Assembly (NCBI GenBank): GCA_023266055.1
Contig: JAHFRW010000022.1
Span: forward strand, 1-39,643
DNA: 39,643 nucleotides
DNA from: Gammaproteobacteria bacterium
Lineage (GTDB): Bacteria > Pseudomonadota > Gammaproteobacteria > Ga0077554 > Ga007554
Direction of reading: 5' to 3'
Shown here: piece by piece, positions 26,580 to 35,608 of the stretch
How positions within the stretch are numbered: position 1 is the first letter of the stretch
Layout of the letters: each line of letters begins with the position of its first letter
Made by a program: the position numbers and the translations under genes
The notes under the pieces: generated by a model
The model's input: the letters and a program-made list of their open reading frames with translations, nothing else
What the model was told of the DNA's origin: nothing
Databases searched by the model: none

Positions 26580-26854
26580 TAGCAAGAAAGATTTCCCAAG
26601 AAGATTGTTTGAAAAAGAAACTGCTGTTCAAACATAACAACCTCCCAATTTTGCATCGCAAATAAGGCCGCGTGGCAACCAAGGCAACATCCGGAATACC
26701 ATCGCAAAGTGGAATTAGACACTTGATTGATCCGGCCAGATGAAGTTTGAAGTCACTATTCATGCCGAGATAGTTCAAACGTGAGACTTCTTGCTTCAAA
26801 AGTTAAAATTTTCACATCTGGCCGGATCAATAGAACACGTTTTTTAAAGTGCTA
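26580..26854. other. Non-coding convergent region
   Basis: No gene is recognised between the ssb terminator and the end of the GGDEF-EAL gene. An open minus-strand frame of 74 codons (26575-26799) has no recognisable family and runs through the terminator. The right part (26726-26831) is bounded by a perfect 17-base inverted repeat, described separately. Confidence 0.5.
26726..26831. repeat. 106-bp segment bounded by 17-bp perfect inverted repeats
   Basis: ATTGATCCGGCCAGATG at 26726-26742 is exactly complementary to 26815-26831. The interior is AT-rich and holds a second short inverted repeat (GTTTGAA / TTCAAAC). No target duplication is evident. It may be a decayed miniature transposable element or a long-stem 3' end for the minus-strand gene that stops 24 bases away. 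Confidence 0.7.
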
Positions 26855-29539
26855 TCATGCCAGCCTCGGTAACTGTCTGGCCACATCCAGTGCAGGCAAC
26901 GGTCGGCTGAAATAATAACCCTGACACTCATCGCAACCATGCCGTTGCAGAAACGCAAGCTGCTCCGCCGTTTCAACACCTTCCGCCACCACTTTCACAT
27001 TCAGACTGTGCGCCATGGCGATAATCGCAATCACAATGGCCGCATCATCCGGATCGGTATCCACATCACGCACAAAAGATTGATCGATCTTCAACTTATC
27101 AATCGGAAACCGTTTCAGGTAACTCAAACTGGAATAACCTGTGCCAAAATCATCAATGGAAATACGGATGCCCATGCCGCTCAATTCCTTTAACTTGACC
27201 ACTGCTTCATCCGCACGTTCCATCAGCAGACTTTCGGTGATTTCGATCTCAATATGCTGTGGCCCAATCCCGGTCTCAGACATGGCTTGAGAAATGACCT
27301 CGATCAAATTCTTCTGACGAAATTGTCGCGTAGACAGGTTGACGGCAACACGTGGCAGGACATACCCAGCATCCAGCCATGCCCTGACCTGCAGGCAGGC
27401 AATTCTGAATACCCAGGCACCCAGAGGACCGATCAGGCCCGTATCTTCAGCGACGGGAATAAACTTCGCTGGTGACACCCAACCCAATTGCGGTTGCTGC
27501 CAGCGCAGCAATGCCTCGGCACCAATCACTTCTCCACTATCACATAACACAATGGGTTGGTAATAGAGCATGAATTCATCGCGCTCCAATGCATGGCGCA
27601 ACTTGGTCTCCAGTGACAGTCGTTCGGCGGCAATAGCATGCATATGCGCCGCAAAAAACTGATAATTATTTCGCCCATTTTCCTTGGCATGATACATGGC
27701 GGTATCACTGCCCTTCATTAATGCTTCGACATCCTGACCATCATCAGGATATATGCTGATACCCATACTCGCACCCGTGTGCAACTCGTAGGTTTTCACC
27801 ATAAACGGCTCCGACAATACCGAAAGCAATTTCTGCGCGGCCACTGCAGCATCTTCCGTATGCTTAAGTTCAGGTAACACGACAATAAATTCATCCCCTC
27901 CCTGACGTGCCACTGTATCCTGCTCACGCAGACTCACGGAAAGTTTTTTGGCAACCTCCTGTAACAACAGATCCCCGGTATCATGCCCAAGCGAATCATT
28001 AATGACCTTGAATTTATCCAGATCAATGAAGATCACGGCAACATAACATCCACTGCTGTGTGCCTGTGCAAGCGCATGCGTAATACGCTCATGTAACAAG
28101 GTACGATTGGGAAGATTGGTTAATACATCATGTGTTGCCAGATGCATGATGCGTTTTTCTGCTTCCTTGCGCTCGGTAATATCACGCAACGTACCAATGA
28201 ACATGCGCCGGTCATCAAGACGCATTTCACTCACACGCAAATCCATGGGGAAACACGAGCCATCCTTGCGCAACCCAATGACTTCCCGCCCCACACCAAT
28301 AACAACACTATGACCGGTACTCAAATAATTACGGATATATTGATCATGCTCGCTACTATAAGGCTCTGGCATCAACAGGGCGACATTCCTGCCAATCACT
28401 TCAAGCGCCGCATACCCGGAAATACGTTCCGCTGCAGGATTGAATGACTCGATGACGCCCTGGTCATTAATCACGACAATACCTTCATCAATACTGTCAA
28501 CCACGGCACGTATACGGGTTTCACTATCCTGCAGCCGAATGTTGGCTCTGCGGGCATCCTGTTCAGACCGAACCAGTTGACGCACCAAAGGGACCACCTG
28601 CCAGCGCAACATCAAACCCCCTATTAATACAGCCAGCATTAACAGTGGCAAGACATAATAAAATTGCTCACGTAACGGCTTGTATAATTCAGCGGTATCC
28701 ACCTTCAACACCATCCCCAACCCCAATGTTCCAATCGGACCATAGACGGCTATCACTTCCTGTTGACGGTAATCCACTGCGCGAATGGTGCCACTCTGTC
28801 CACGCAATGCATAACTCATGGGCAAGGGTTTGCCTTTCACATTAACCAGATCGAGCTTAAGTAACCCAGGACTCAGTGTGGTTGGAAAACACTGCATACC
28901 CGCCTCCAGCAATCCACACACTGCCAGTTCGCCGCTTTCACCTAATGCACTGGCGCCCACAAACATCGCTGTCAATGCGGGCAATGGACGCTCCGTCATC
29001 ACACTGCCGACATGTCTACCATCCCGCATGACGACACCAAACCGTGTGCGCAACACGATGCCATTACTCCACAATAACTCTGATTTATGCAGCGTCTTGA
29101 GTGGCGCGGTTAATTGCGGTTGTTCCATCCGATTGCCGGCACGCGCCACTTCCCTGTCGTTCTGATCATATACGACAACAGCGGAAAACCCGGTGGGCAA
29201 ATACGACTGGGCGATGTCATCCAGCGATTGCTGAATGTCACGGTCATTGGGGTGGGCATTATAACTCTGCAGTTGTTCAAGAAAGAACGGTCGGCTGCTG
29301 ATCATGGCAACATCGGAAGCGCTGCTACCAATCAGATATTCAAATTCATGTACATGGTTTTGCAGGGAAAGCTTAAGGCCTTTATTCAGAACGTCTTCTG
29401 TCTGGCGCTGCATGATCAGAAACACGCAAACACCCGTGATCACTGTCATGGCAACCAGAATGGCACTCCCGATCAGACTGATCTTTCGTCCCTGAGCCTT
29501 GATAAGCAACCTTGGATCCCTCGCGTTGTAATCCACCAC
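26855..29539 (-). CDS. Membrane sensor PAS-GGDEF-EAL protein (c-di-GMP turnover)
   Basis: This 894-residue protein has an N-terminal membrane helix (about 19-44), a periplasmic sensor region of about 250 residues and a second helix (about 295-312). A PAS domain follows (RIRAVVDSIDEGIVVIND to about 450), then GGDEF and EAL. The diguanylate cyclase site is intact (RQGGDEF), with an RxxD inhibitory site (REQD) five residues before it. The phosphodiesterase motifs are also intact (AEALLRW, DDFGTGYSSL, VAEGVETAEQ). Both activities are therefore possible and would be switched by the unknown external signal. The start is one of two adjacent GTG codons at 29539/29536. It lies downstream of dsbC and near yajQ, which encodes a reported c-di-GMP binder. 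Confidence 0.92.
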   Translation of the reverse strand: MVDYNARDPRLLIKAQGRKISLIGSAILVAMTVITGVCVFLIMQRQTEDVLNKGLKLSLQNHVHEFEYLIGSSASDVAMISSRPFFLEQLQSYNAHPNDRDIQQSLDDIAQSYLPTGFSAVVVYDQNDREVARAGNRMEQPQLTAPLKTLHKSELLWSNGIVLRTRFGVVMRDGRHVGSVMTERPLPALTAMFVGASALGESGELAVCGLLEAGMQCFPTTLSPGLLKLDLVNVKGKPLPMSYALRGQSGTIRAVDYRQQEVIAVYGPIGTLGLGMVLKVDTAELYKPLREQFYYVLPLLMLAVLIGGLMLRWQVVPLVRQLVRSEQDARRANIRLQDSETRIRAVVDSIDEGIVVINDQGVIESFNPAAERISGYAALEVIGRNVALLMPEPYSSEHDQYIRNYLSTGHSVVIGVGREVIGLRKDGSCFPMDLRVSEMRLDDRRMFIGTLRDITERKEAEKRIMHLATHDVLTNLPNRTLLHERITHALAQAHSSGCYVAVIFIDLDKFKVINDSLGHDTGDLLLQEVAKKLSVSLREQDTVARQGGDEFIVVLPELKHTEDAAVAAQKLLSVLSEPFMVKTYELHTGASMGISIYPDDGQDVEALMKGSDTAMYHAKENGRNNYQFFAAHMHAIAAERLSLETKLRHALERDEFMLYYQPIVLCDSGEVIGAEALLRWQQPQLGWVSPAKFIPVAEDTGLIGPLGAWVFRIACLQVRAWLDAGYVLPRVAVNLSTRQFRQKNLIEVISQAMSETGIGPQHIEIEITESLLMERADEAVVKLKELSGMGIRISIDDFGTGYSSLSYLKRFPIDKLKIDQSFVRDVDTDPDDAAIVIAIIAMAHSLNVKVVAEGVETAEQLAFLQRHGCDECQGYYFSRPLPALDVARQLPRLA

Positions 29540-29629
29540 GGAATATTCATGCTGAATTCTTTCAAAAAAGCTTCGGTTTTAAAAACACAAAAAAAACATC
29601 ACTCAACGCTGCACAGGCTCAGACTTGGT

Positions 29630-30460
29630 TCACATGCTGGTACGATTCTCATCCAGCACCTTGCTCAAACGCTGAGCAGGAACATAGCCGGGCAAAATTC
29701 GACCATCATCCAGAACCAATGTGGGCGTCCCCGTCAAACCCAGGCGCTCAACCAGCACCATGTGCCGCTCCACGGGGTTTGCACAGCTTTTTCTTTCAAT
29801 ATCACCTGTCGCCTTGGCGCGCGTCATTGCACCTTGACGATCCTTGGCACACCACACTGATACCGCCTTGTCATACGACGGGCTATTCCGGCCAGCACGC
29901 GGAAACATCAAATAGCGCACCTTGATACCAAGGCGATTGAGCTCCGCTATTTCGGCGTGCATCTTACGGCAGTATGCACAATCCACATCGGTAAATACGG
30001 TGATGGTGTGCTTCACCTGTTGCTTTTTCGGTGAAAATATAATCATGGCATCTTCGCCGATGGCATTCACCAGATTCAGACGCCCGGTAGCGCGCTTGGT
30101 CTCCGTAAGATTTTTTTGCGTCTGCACATCCACCAGATCACCTTGCAGCATGTAACGCCCATCCTTGCTGATATACACCACCTCAGAACCTGCCGTTACC
30201 TCATACAACCCCGGTAATGCAGCGGCCACAATGCTGTCAGGCTTGAGACCCGGCGCCAACAGTTCCAGCGCCTTTTTTACCTGCACAATGTCCATATCAT
30301 CCGCAAATGCCGCATGCATACTGAACAACATGCATATCAGTCCTGCGACCGCCATGGATGGCGGACGTGCCGAAAACGCACGACTCCATGGATGGAGGAG
30401 GTAGAGCATTGCCGGGAGCAAATGCCGAGGAGCAGCTTTTGGGTCAATTATTTTATGCAT
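29630..30460 (-). CDS. dsbC: DsbC-type periplasmic disulfide isomerase with repeat-derived N-terminal extension
   Basis: This 276-residue protein has an N-terminal dimerisation domain and a thioredoxin-like domain with active site C161-A-Y-C164 (DCAYCRKMH), the structural Cys pair further on (WCAKDR...RKSC) and cis-Pro in TGTPTLVL. E. coli DsbC has CGYC. The ATG at 30460 has AGGAT six bases upstream, so it is probably the real start. It places about 35 residues before a standard signal peptide (MAVAGLICMLFSMHAAFA). Those residues are encoded by a palindromic repeat also found in ogt (see the repeat at 30345). A shorter product starting at the ATG at 30355 has no ribosome binding site. It is translated with yajQ, whose stop is eight bases upstream. 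Confidence 0.92.
   Translation of the reverse strand: MHKIIDPKAAPRHLLPAMLYLLHPWSRAFSARPPSMAVAGLICMLFSMHAAFADDMDIVQVKKALELLAPGLKPDSIVAAALPGLYEVTAGSEVVYISKDGRYMLQGDLVDVQTQKNLTETKRATGRLNLVNAIGEDAMIIFSPKKQQVKHTITVFTDVDCAYCRKMHAEIAELNRLGIKVRYLMFPRAGRNSPSYDKAVSVWCAKDRQGAMTRAKATGDIERKSCANPVERHMVLVERLGLTGTPTLVLDDGRILPGYVPAQRLSKVLDENRTSM
30345..30446. repeat. Palindromic repeat inserted in the dsbC 5' coding region
   Basis: This compound element of about 100 bases consists of two palindromes (cores around CCGCCATGGATGGCGG and CTCCATGGATGGAG). Bases 30347-30380 match 32408-32441 in ogt with two mismatches in 34. Both outer parts, TGCGACC on one side and GAGCAG-N-TTTT-N-GGTCAA on the other, are also shared with the ogt copy. 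The dsbC copy is longer by a central module. It is read in the same frame in both genes, giving AFSA-[RL]-PPS-[ML]-AVA. Confidence 0.8.
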
Positions 30461-30468
30461 ATCAGATC

Positions 30469-30951
30469 CTAATCCCGGAAATTGGTATATTGCAGCGGCA
30501 GACCCAACTCCGCCTTGCGTAACAAGGCGATGGCTTCCTGCAAATCATCACGCTTTTTACCGGTAATACGCACCTGCTCCCCCTGTATCGACACCTGTAC
30601 CTTAATCTTTGAATCTTTTATTAACTTTACCGTTTTGCGTGCCATATCAGCATCAATCCCCTGCCGCACGGTGAGCGTCTGGCGGGCATTGTTACCGGCT
30701 ATTTCTACCTTGCCTTTGTCGATACAGGCAATATCGACACCACGCTTGGCAAGTTTGGCATAGAGAATATCCAGCATTTGATTAATCTGGAATTCACTGC
30801 TGGCATGCAGTGTCAAAACACTTTCCAGTGACTCGACACGTGCATCACTGCCTTTAAAATCAAAACGATTGATAATCTCTCGATTGGACTGATCAACCGC
30901 ATTGGCTAATTCATGCATATCAACTTCAGATACCACATCAAAGGATGGCAT
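30469..30951 (-). CDS. yajQ: YajQ-family nucleotide-binding protein
   Basis: This 160-residue member of the YajQ/DUF520 family starts [20 protein letters not shown] and ends [10 protein letters not shown], matching E. coli YajQ in length and along its whole sequence. The internal RFDFKGSDA and the [21 protein letters not shown] stretch (in parts) are typical. Family members have been reported to bind c-di-GMP and act as effectors. It is followed at once by dsbC and then by a GGDEF-EAL gene, so a shared c-di-GMP link is possible but unproven. Confidence 0.95.
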   Translation of the reverse strand: MPSFDVVSEVDMHELANAVDQSNREIINRFDFKGSDARVESLESVLTLHASSEFQINQMLDILYAKLAKRGVDIACIDKGKVEIAGNNARQTLTVRQGIDADMARKTVKLIKDSKIKVQVSIQGEQVRITGKKRDDLQEAIALLRKAELGLPLQYTNFRD

Positions 30952-30969
30952 ACATTCCTGACCCCCTGT

Positions 30970-31980
30970 TTAACCGCGTGGATGATGCGTGGCATGCAAG
31001 CTCTTCAAGCGCTCGGCTGCCACATGAGTATAAATTTGTGTGGTGGATAAATCACTGTGCCCCAGCAGCATTTGCAGCGCGCGCAAATCAGCGCCATGAT
31101 TCAGCAGATGCGTGGCAAAGCAATGACGCAAGGTGTGTGGCGAAAGCCGGTCGGCATCAATACCTGCAATCACACCATAGCGTTTGATAATGCACCAAAA
31201 TGCCTGCCGCGTCATCCCCGCGCCGCGTTGCGTCACGAACAGTGTATCGCAACGCTGGCCTTTAAGCATCACCGGGCGCGCCTCTCGCAAATATCGCTCC
31301 AGCCATGCCACAGATTCCTCACCCACCGGCACCAGACGTTCCTTACCACCCTTACCGGTCACACGCACCACCCCCTGAATCAGATTCAACTGCGTGACCT
31401 GCAGCAAAACCAGTTCTGAAGCACGCAGTCCACTCGCATATAGTAATTCCAGCATGGCACGATCACGCAGCCCCAATACTTCGTCAGTCACAGGGGCGCT
31501 GAGCAACGTATCAACCTGCGCTTCGGTCAACACTTTGGGCAGGGGACGCCCCAAACGGGGGGATTCGATACGCGCGGTCGGATCAACCTGCAAACGCCCT
31601 TCGCGCACCTGATATTGATAGAAGCGACGCAGACACGATACCAGCCGCGCCACTGACCGGGCACGCGCATGCGCTTTGGCGCGCAGTGATAGATAGTCCA
31701 GAATATCGCCATGTTGCACGGTGAACAACATCAGATCACGCTCGACCAACCATACTGCAATTCCCATTAAATCTGCACGGTAAGCCGATAATGTATTGGC
31801 GCTCAAGCCACACTCCATCCAGAGCGCGTCCAGAAATGCTTCGATGATCACGTGATCCTGTGTCGGACAAACAGCGAGCTTCTGCATTGCGCCCGGCGGC
31901 TGTTCCCGAGGTGGCCTGACCCTATTTGGTACCGTACCTTCCACTTTCTCATCCGGTGAGGCACTATCAACCACGCTCAT
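30970..31980 (-). CDS. xerD: Tyrosine recombinase XerD
   Basis: This chromosome-dimer resolvase (with XerC at dif) has the full catalytic set: Arg in ASGLRASELVLL, Lys in TGKGGKERLVPVG, HTLRHCFATHLLNHGADLR, LGHSDLSTTQ and the nucleophile Tyr in IYTHV. The C-terminus HATHHPRG also matches XerD rather than XerC. An ATG at 31980 gives 336 residues, about 38 more than E. coli XerD. An internal ATG at 31887 gives 305 residues and family-like length, and may be the true start. The first of these overlaps the ogt 3' end by 14 bases. Confidence 0.94.
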   Translation of the reverse strand: MSVVDSASPDEKVEGTVPNRVRPPREQPPGAMQKLAVCPTQDHVIIEAFLDALWMECGLSANTLSAYRADLMGIAVWLVERDLMLFTVQHGDILDYLSLRAKAHARARSVARLVSCLRRFYQYQVREGRLQVDPTARIESPRLGRPLPKVLTEAQVDTLLSAPVTDEVLGLRDRAMLELLYASGLRASELVLLQVTQLNLIQGVVRVTGKGGKERLVPVGEESVAWLERYLREARPVMLKGQRCDTLFVTQRGAGMTRQAFWCIIKRYGVIAGIDADRLSPHTLRHCFATHLLNHGADLRALQMLLGHSDLSTTQIYTHVAAERLKSLHATHHPRG

Positions 31981-32497
31981 GATCCAGCAGCCAACGCTTG
32001 ATGGCAAGTTCAGGACTGAACCCTGTGGTCACTCCCGAATAGCCACCCAATCCTGTCGAGCTCACAACCCGATGACACGGCACTACAATCGGCACCGGAT
32101 TGGCGCGGCAGGCTCCCCCCACCGCACGCGGCCCACTCGCTAAACGCTTCGCCAGATCACCATAGCGCTGGGGTTGGCCACGGGGTATTTCACACAGCAA
32201 CCGCCACACACGCTGTTGAAAAGGTGTGCCCACACAAACCAACGGGATGGTAAATCGGTAATCAGGGTCGGAGAAGTAAGCTGTCAATTGCCGCACCACA
32301 TCCGCAGCATGCGTATTTACGGCAGGCAGGTCATCAAGCTCGGGCGACACGAAATCCAGAGAAGATAACGCTGCACCCTGCATGCTCACACCCAGCTTTG
32401 GCCATGCGACCGCCAGGGATGGCGGAAGTGCCGAAAACGCAGGAGCAGTTTTTCGGTCAAAAGGTACTGCAAGTATGGCGTGATAGGATGGCTGCAT
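31967..32497 (-). CDS. ogt: Methylated-DNA-protein cysteine methyltransferase with in-frame insertion
   Basis: This 176-residue suicide enzyme removes alkyl groups from O6 of guanine. The acceptor Cys is in VPCHRVV, preceded by PVPIVV and followed by TGLGGYSG. The DNA-binding region FQQRVWRLLCEIPRG and YGDLAKRL also match. Between the first strand (YHAILAVPF) and its continuation (KLGVSMQGAALSSLDF) are about 19 extra residues (DRKTAPAFSALPPSLAVAW) that relatives lack. They are encoded by the palindromic repeat shared with dsbC. The N-terminal domain is not catalytic, so function is probably kept. The ATG lies eight bases after the upstream gene's stop codon, without a clear ribosome binding site. 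Confidence 0.92.
   Translation of the reverse strand: MQPSYHAILAVPFDRKTAPAFSALPPSLAVAWPKLGVSMQGAALSSLDFVSPELDDLPAVNTHAADVVRQLTAYFSDPDYRFTIPLVCVGTPFQQRVWRLLCEIPRGQPQRYGDLAKRLASGPRAVGGACRANPVPIVVPCHRVVSSTGLGGYSGVTTGFSPELAIKRWLLDHERG
32406..32459. repeat. Palindromic repeat inserted in the ogt 5' coding region
   Basis: This 54-base element contains two hairpin-forming parts: CCGCCAGGGATGGCGG, and a second with CCGAAAAC / GTTTTTCGG arms. It matches the outer parts of the repeat in dsbC (30345-30446), with 32 of 34 bases identical in the core. Its length is a multiple of three and it is translated without a stop in the ogt frame. Confidence 0.82.
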
Positions 32498-32505
32498 AAT
32501 TTGAT

Positions 32506-34047
32506 CTAGTGGAAACGATCCAAAGCCAGGTAGAGTGAACGCATCAACACATTATCCTGCGGCGGCTTCTGCGTGCCCTGTATTCGTTGATCAGGACGCG
32601 GCGCATGCTGGCCCAGCAACCCAATCAACTGCTGATGAGCACGCGTCCGCACCTCTATGGTATCTGCCTCCAATGCCAAAAAAGCAAACAGCGCGCGCGC
32701 GCGCAATGGATGTTTTTCCAGCATCGACTGCGCCACTACAAACCAGGGCTCAAAGTCACCCATTAACAACTGCTGCTGGTTACCCAATATCTGGGCATAG
32801 GCCACATAAGCATCCCACACGGCGTCACTGCTAACATTAAACAAGCCCGACACATTGACACACTCTGTGTGCTCAGCATGCATCTCCCCGGAATGTTGTC
32901 CCATCACGGCATGTTGTGCTTGCGGCCGTGCCGCAGAATTCCGCACATGATCCGTGCATCCTGCGTCATCATACCGGGGCGCCGTCTTGTCATACAAGGC
33001 CAGCATATATTCCAGCGCTTCAACACGTCGTTCATGATCACCGATGAGTTGTGCGGCCTCTGCCTGCACTGCCCACGCCACACACGATATACAGGCGCCT
33101 GCAACAGACACACCCTGCTGTTGTGCCAACTGATGCGCTTCCTGTAAAATATTTTCAGGCCGACCGTTACTGCGCAATCGTGCCAGTAAATATACCGCAC
33201 GCGCCGCAGGATGCTGCACATCACTCAGCAAGGCAGCAGCATCTGCAGCACGCCCAGCCAACAGCAATACACGCGCCTGCAGCACACGCGTCGGCACATC
33301 GGCATGGCCGTAATCCTGCTGATAACGCAGCATCGCGGTATAGGCATCATCCACGCGCCCATCCACAATATAGCTGTGAATGATCATGCGCCTATAACTG
33401 CGCAAGACGTGGCTGTCTACACCCGGCGGGGCACTAACGCCGACAGTCATGTCGACACACCCTGTGATGCCGGTACATTCCGGCAGCGCAGCAGCAGCGT
33501 GTTCCTGCATGACACCCACCTGCTGTACCTCCGCCTGCCCTGGCGCTGTATCTTGCGCTGACAGGGCGACGGGCACTCCTGCGCATTCTGAGCTTGTGCA
33601 TCCCTGCACGGCGGGTTGCCATAGCAAACGTAACAACCACTCGCGTGCGGCAGCACCTTGATCCAGCTCAAGCTGCGCGACCGCGCCCTGCATCAAAATC
33701 CAGCGTGCGACATCCATGGATACGTTGTCCGGCATGAGGGAAACAGCATCGCGTTCGGAACGGGGATTAAAAATGCCGGAAGCAACCAATGACTGTGTAC
33801 GTCGTATGATCGACGGCCAGTCACGACGCTGCTGATAAATCAGAATGCGCGCTTTCTCCCACGCCGCCCAATCAGCAGCCATCGGGTTAGCAGACGCCTG
33901 TTGTTGATCTATCAGCCGTAACGCCAACGACGCGGGCATACCCTGTTGGGCAAGCGTCACCATACCCTCAAAAGGGTCGGCGCAGGCAGCGCCCGCAAAC
34001 AGTCCAAACGCCATGCACACACAGATAATATACTGACGCACACGCAC
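32506..34047 (-). CDS. Exported protein of unknown function, helical-repeat-like
   Basis: I do not recognise a family. From a GTG at 34047 it would be about 513 residues with a clear signal peptide (MRVRQYIICVCMAFGLF, cleavage after AACA). The open frame extends to a GTG at 34179, which has AGGA nine bases upstream, so the start is uncertain. The mature part is Ala/Gln-rich and helical (ARVLLLAGRAADAAALL and EAAQLIGDHERRVEALEYML resemble TPR-like hairpins). Cys pairs occur in CTSSECAG and ECTGITGCVD, and a His-rich stretch lies near HAVMGQHSGEMHAEHTE. It is the first gene of a run with ogt and xerD. A periplasmic scaffold role is only a guess. Confidence 0.7.
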   Translation of the reverse strand: MRVRQYIICVCMAFGLFAGAACADPFEGMVTLAQQGMPASLALRLIDQQQASANPMAADWAAWEKARILIYQQRRDWPSIIRRTQSLVASGIFNPRSERDAVSLMPDNVSMDVARWILMQGAVAQLELDQGAAAREWLLRLLWQPAVQGCTSSECAGVPVALSAQDTAPGQAEVQQVGVMQEHAAAALPECTGITGCVDMTVGVSAPPGVDSHVLRSYRRMIIHSYIVDGRVDDAYTAMLRYQQDYGHADVPTRVLQARVLLLAGRAADAAALLSDVQHPAARAVYLLARLRSNGRPENILQEAHQLAQQQGVSVAGACISCVAWAVQAEAAQLIGDHERRVEALEYMLALYDKTAPRYDDAGCTDHVRNSAARPQAQHAVMGQHSGEMHAEHTECVNVSGLFNVSSDAVWDAYVAYAQILGNQQQLLMGDFEPWFVVAQSMLEKHPLRARALFAFLALEADTIEVRTRAHQQLIGLLGQHAPRPDQRIQGTQKPPQDNVLMRSLYLALDRFH

Positions 34048-34259
34048 AACGCAGGATAAAAACGGCACGTTGTCCCTGAAAGAACACAGGCGAATGATAC
34101 CGGAAATACGGGAACGGCCAAGCGGCCGGGGGGACATGAAATAGAGAGGATGTTTCTCTGTAACGCCAAATTCCGTCACAACATCACATCCTCACTCTCA
34201 ATTCAAAGTATGGAATTTGAAAAAGCTTCAACTTTCCCATTATGCGAACACATGAAAAA

Positions 34260-34601
34260 TTACAGCTTCTCTTTAATACGTGCAGCCTTACCCGTAAGAT
34301 CACGCAAATAATAAAGCTTGGCGCGGCGCACATCACCACGACGCTTTACCACCAGTGATTCAAGGCTCGGGCTATGTGTCTGAAACACGCGCTCTACACC
34401 CTCGCCATGTGATACCTTACGCACGGTGAATGACGAATTCAGACCACGGTTACTTTTAGCAATAACAATACCCTCAAAAGCCTGCAAGCGCTCACGGGTA
34501 CCTTCCTTGACTTTTACCTGAACCACCACGGTATCACCGGGTGCAAATGGAACCAGTTCACGCGTCATCTGTTCGGCTTCGATCTGTTGAATAATGTTCA
34601 T
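34260..34601 (-). CDS. rplS: 50S ribosomal protein L19
   Basis: This protein of about 113 residues ([12 protein letters not shown]...) has the L19 signatures [41 protein letters not shown] and the end [17 protein letters not shown], partly quoted. The open frame reaches 34616, but the ATG at 34601 has GAGGAG seven bases upstream. It is the last gene of rpsP-rimM-trmD-rplS, separated from trmD by 14 bases. Confidence 0.97.
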   Translation of the reverse strand: MNIIQQIEAEQMTRELVPFAPGDTVVVQVKVKEGTRERLQAFEGIVIAKSNRGLNSSFTVRKVSHGEGVERVFQTHSPSLESLVVKRRGDVRRAKLYYLRDLTGKAARIKEKL

Positions 34602-34615
34602 ATTACTACTCCTCA

Positions 34616-35449
34616 TTAACGATTGGCTGGCAATTCTTCATCTTTGTTGGAACTGCCGTAATACTCCCGGATAAATTCATCCAGTAATTCTTTTTGCGCA
34701 GGATTCAATGCCCGCACCGTGCATGGATGCAGAGGGTCGGGAACGACTGTTTCCAGTAAATCCGGCCGCCTCAACCAGGTTCGCCCTAATGCCTGTTTAT
34801 GCCGCCAGCGCGCAATCGCCTGATGGTCACCACTCAACAACACCTCCGGTACGCGCATCCCATCAATTTCTTCAGGACGCGTATAGTGCGGGTAATCCAG
34901 CAGACTGACACCTTCATCACCCGCCGCCGACAAACCGAATGAATCCTGCTGCGCGGAATCTTCGTGCCCCAGCACACCGGGCAACAAGCGTGTCACCGCG
35001 TCAATCATTACCATCGCCGCCAGCTCACCACCGCTCAGCACATAATCACCGATCGACCATTCTTCGTCGATCTCGGTCTGTAATACACGCTCGTCAATGC
35101 CTTCATAACGACCCGCCACCAGCACGATCCGTGGTACTGCAGCCAGTTCACGCACACCGGCCTGATCCAGGCGTCGCCCTTGCGGTGACAGATAAATCAC
35201 CCGCGTGGGCATTGTATCTGCGGCCTGCGCGGCATGTATCGCATCACGCAGCGGTGGCACCTGCATTACCATGCCGGGGCCACCGCCATAGGGCCGGTCA
35301 TCGACAGTACGGTGCCGGTCATGCGCGTAATCCCGCACGTTCCACAGCCCCAGCTGTAACAAGCCGCGCTGCACCGCACGACCTGTAACACCTTGCTGGG
35401 TCAGCGCATCAAACATCGCCGGAAACAGTGTGACGACATCAACGCGCAT
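34616..35449 (-). CDS. trmD: tRNA (guanine37-N1)-methyltransferase
   Basis: This protein of about 277 residues methylates G37 next to the anticodon and prevents frameshifting. The trefoil-knot SAM site is clear: [29 protein letters not shown] and [17 protein letters not shown], with PEVLLSGDH near the end. The frame is open upstream to 35578, but relatives begin at [13 protein letters not shown], which is the ATG at 35449. That choice leaves an unusually long 159-base gap after rimM in which the trmD frame remains open, so an N-terminal extension of up to 43 residues is possible. Confidence 0.96.
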   Translation of the reverse strand: MRVDVVTLFPAMFDALTQQGVTGRAVQRGLLQLGLWNVRDYAHDRHRTVDDRPYGGGPGMVMQVPPLRDAIHAAQAADTMPTRVIYLSPQGRRLDQAGVRELAAVPRIVLVAGRYEGIDERVLQTEIDEEWSIGDYVLSGGELAAMVMIDAVTRLLPGVLGHEDSAQQDSFGLSAAGDEGVSLLDYPHYTRPEEIDGMRVPEVLLSGDHQAIARWRHKQALGRTWLRRPDLLETVVPDPLHPCTVRALNPAQKELLDEFIREYYGSSNKDEELPANR

Positions 35450-35608
35450 CACATGCGCCCAATCGCCCGGTATGGCGGTCGCTTGCAGCACCCTGCCTCT
35501 GACAACACTCGCGCTTCCATGCACCACGGAAGTACTGAAAACATGCCGGGCAGCAAGCCCAGGTGCTGCGATGCACATGAACAGCCAGCAGCCGCTTTTC
35601 GGTACAAA

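Noticed and set aside
26575-26799. 74-codon minus-strand open frame after ssb
   Set aside because: It runs into the ssb terminator and through one arm of an inverted repeat, has no family likeness and no clear ribosome binding site.
34200-34259. Possible terminator after rplS
   Set aside because: Imperfect complementarity exists (GGAA-x-TTGAA with TTCAA-x-TTCC on the minus strand), but the stem is bulged and no T run follows.
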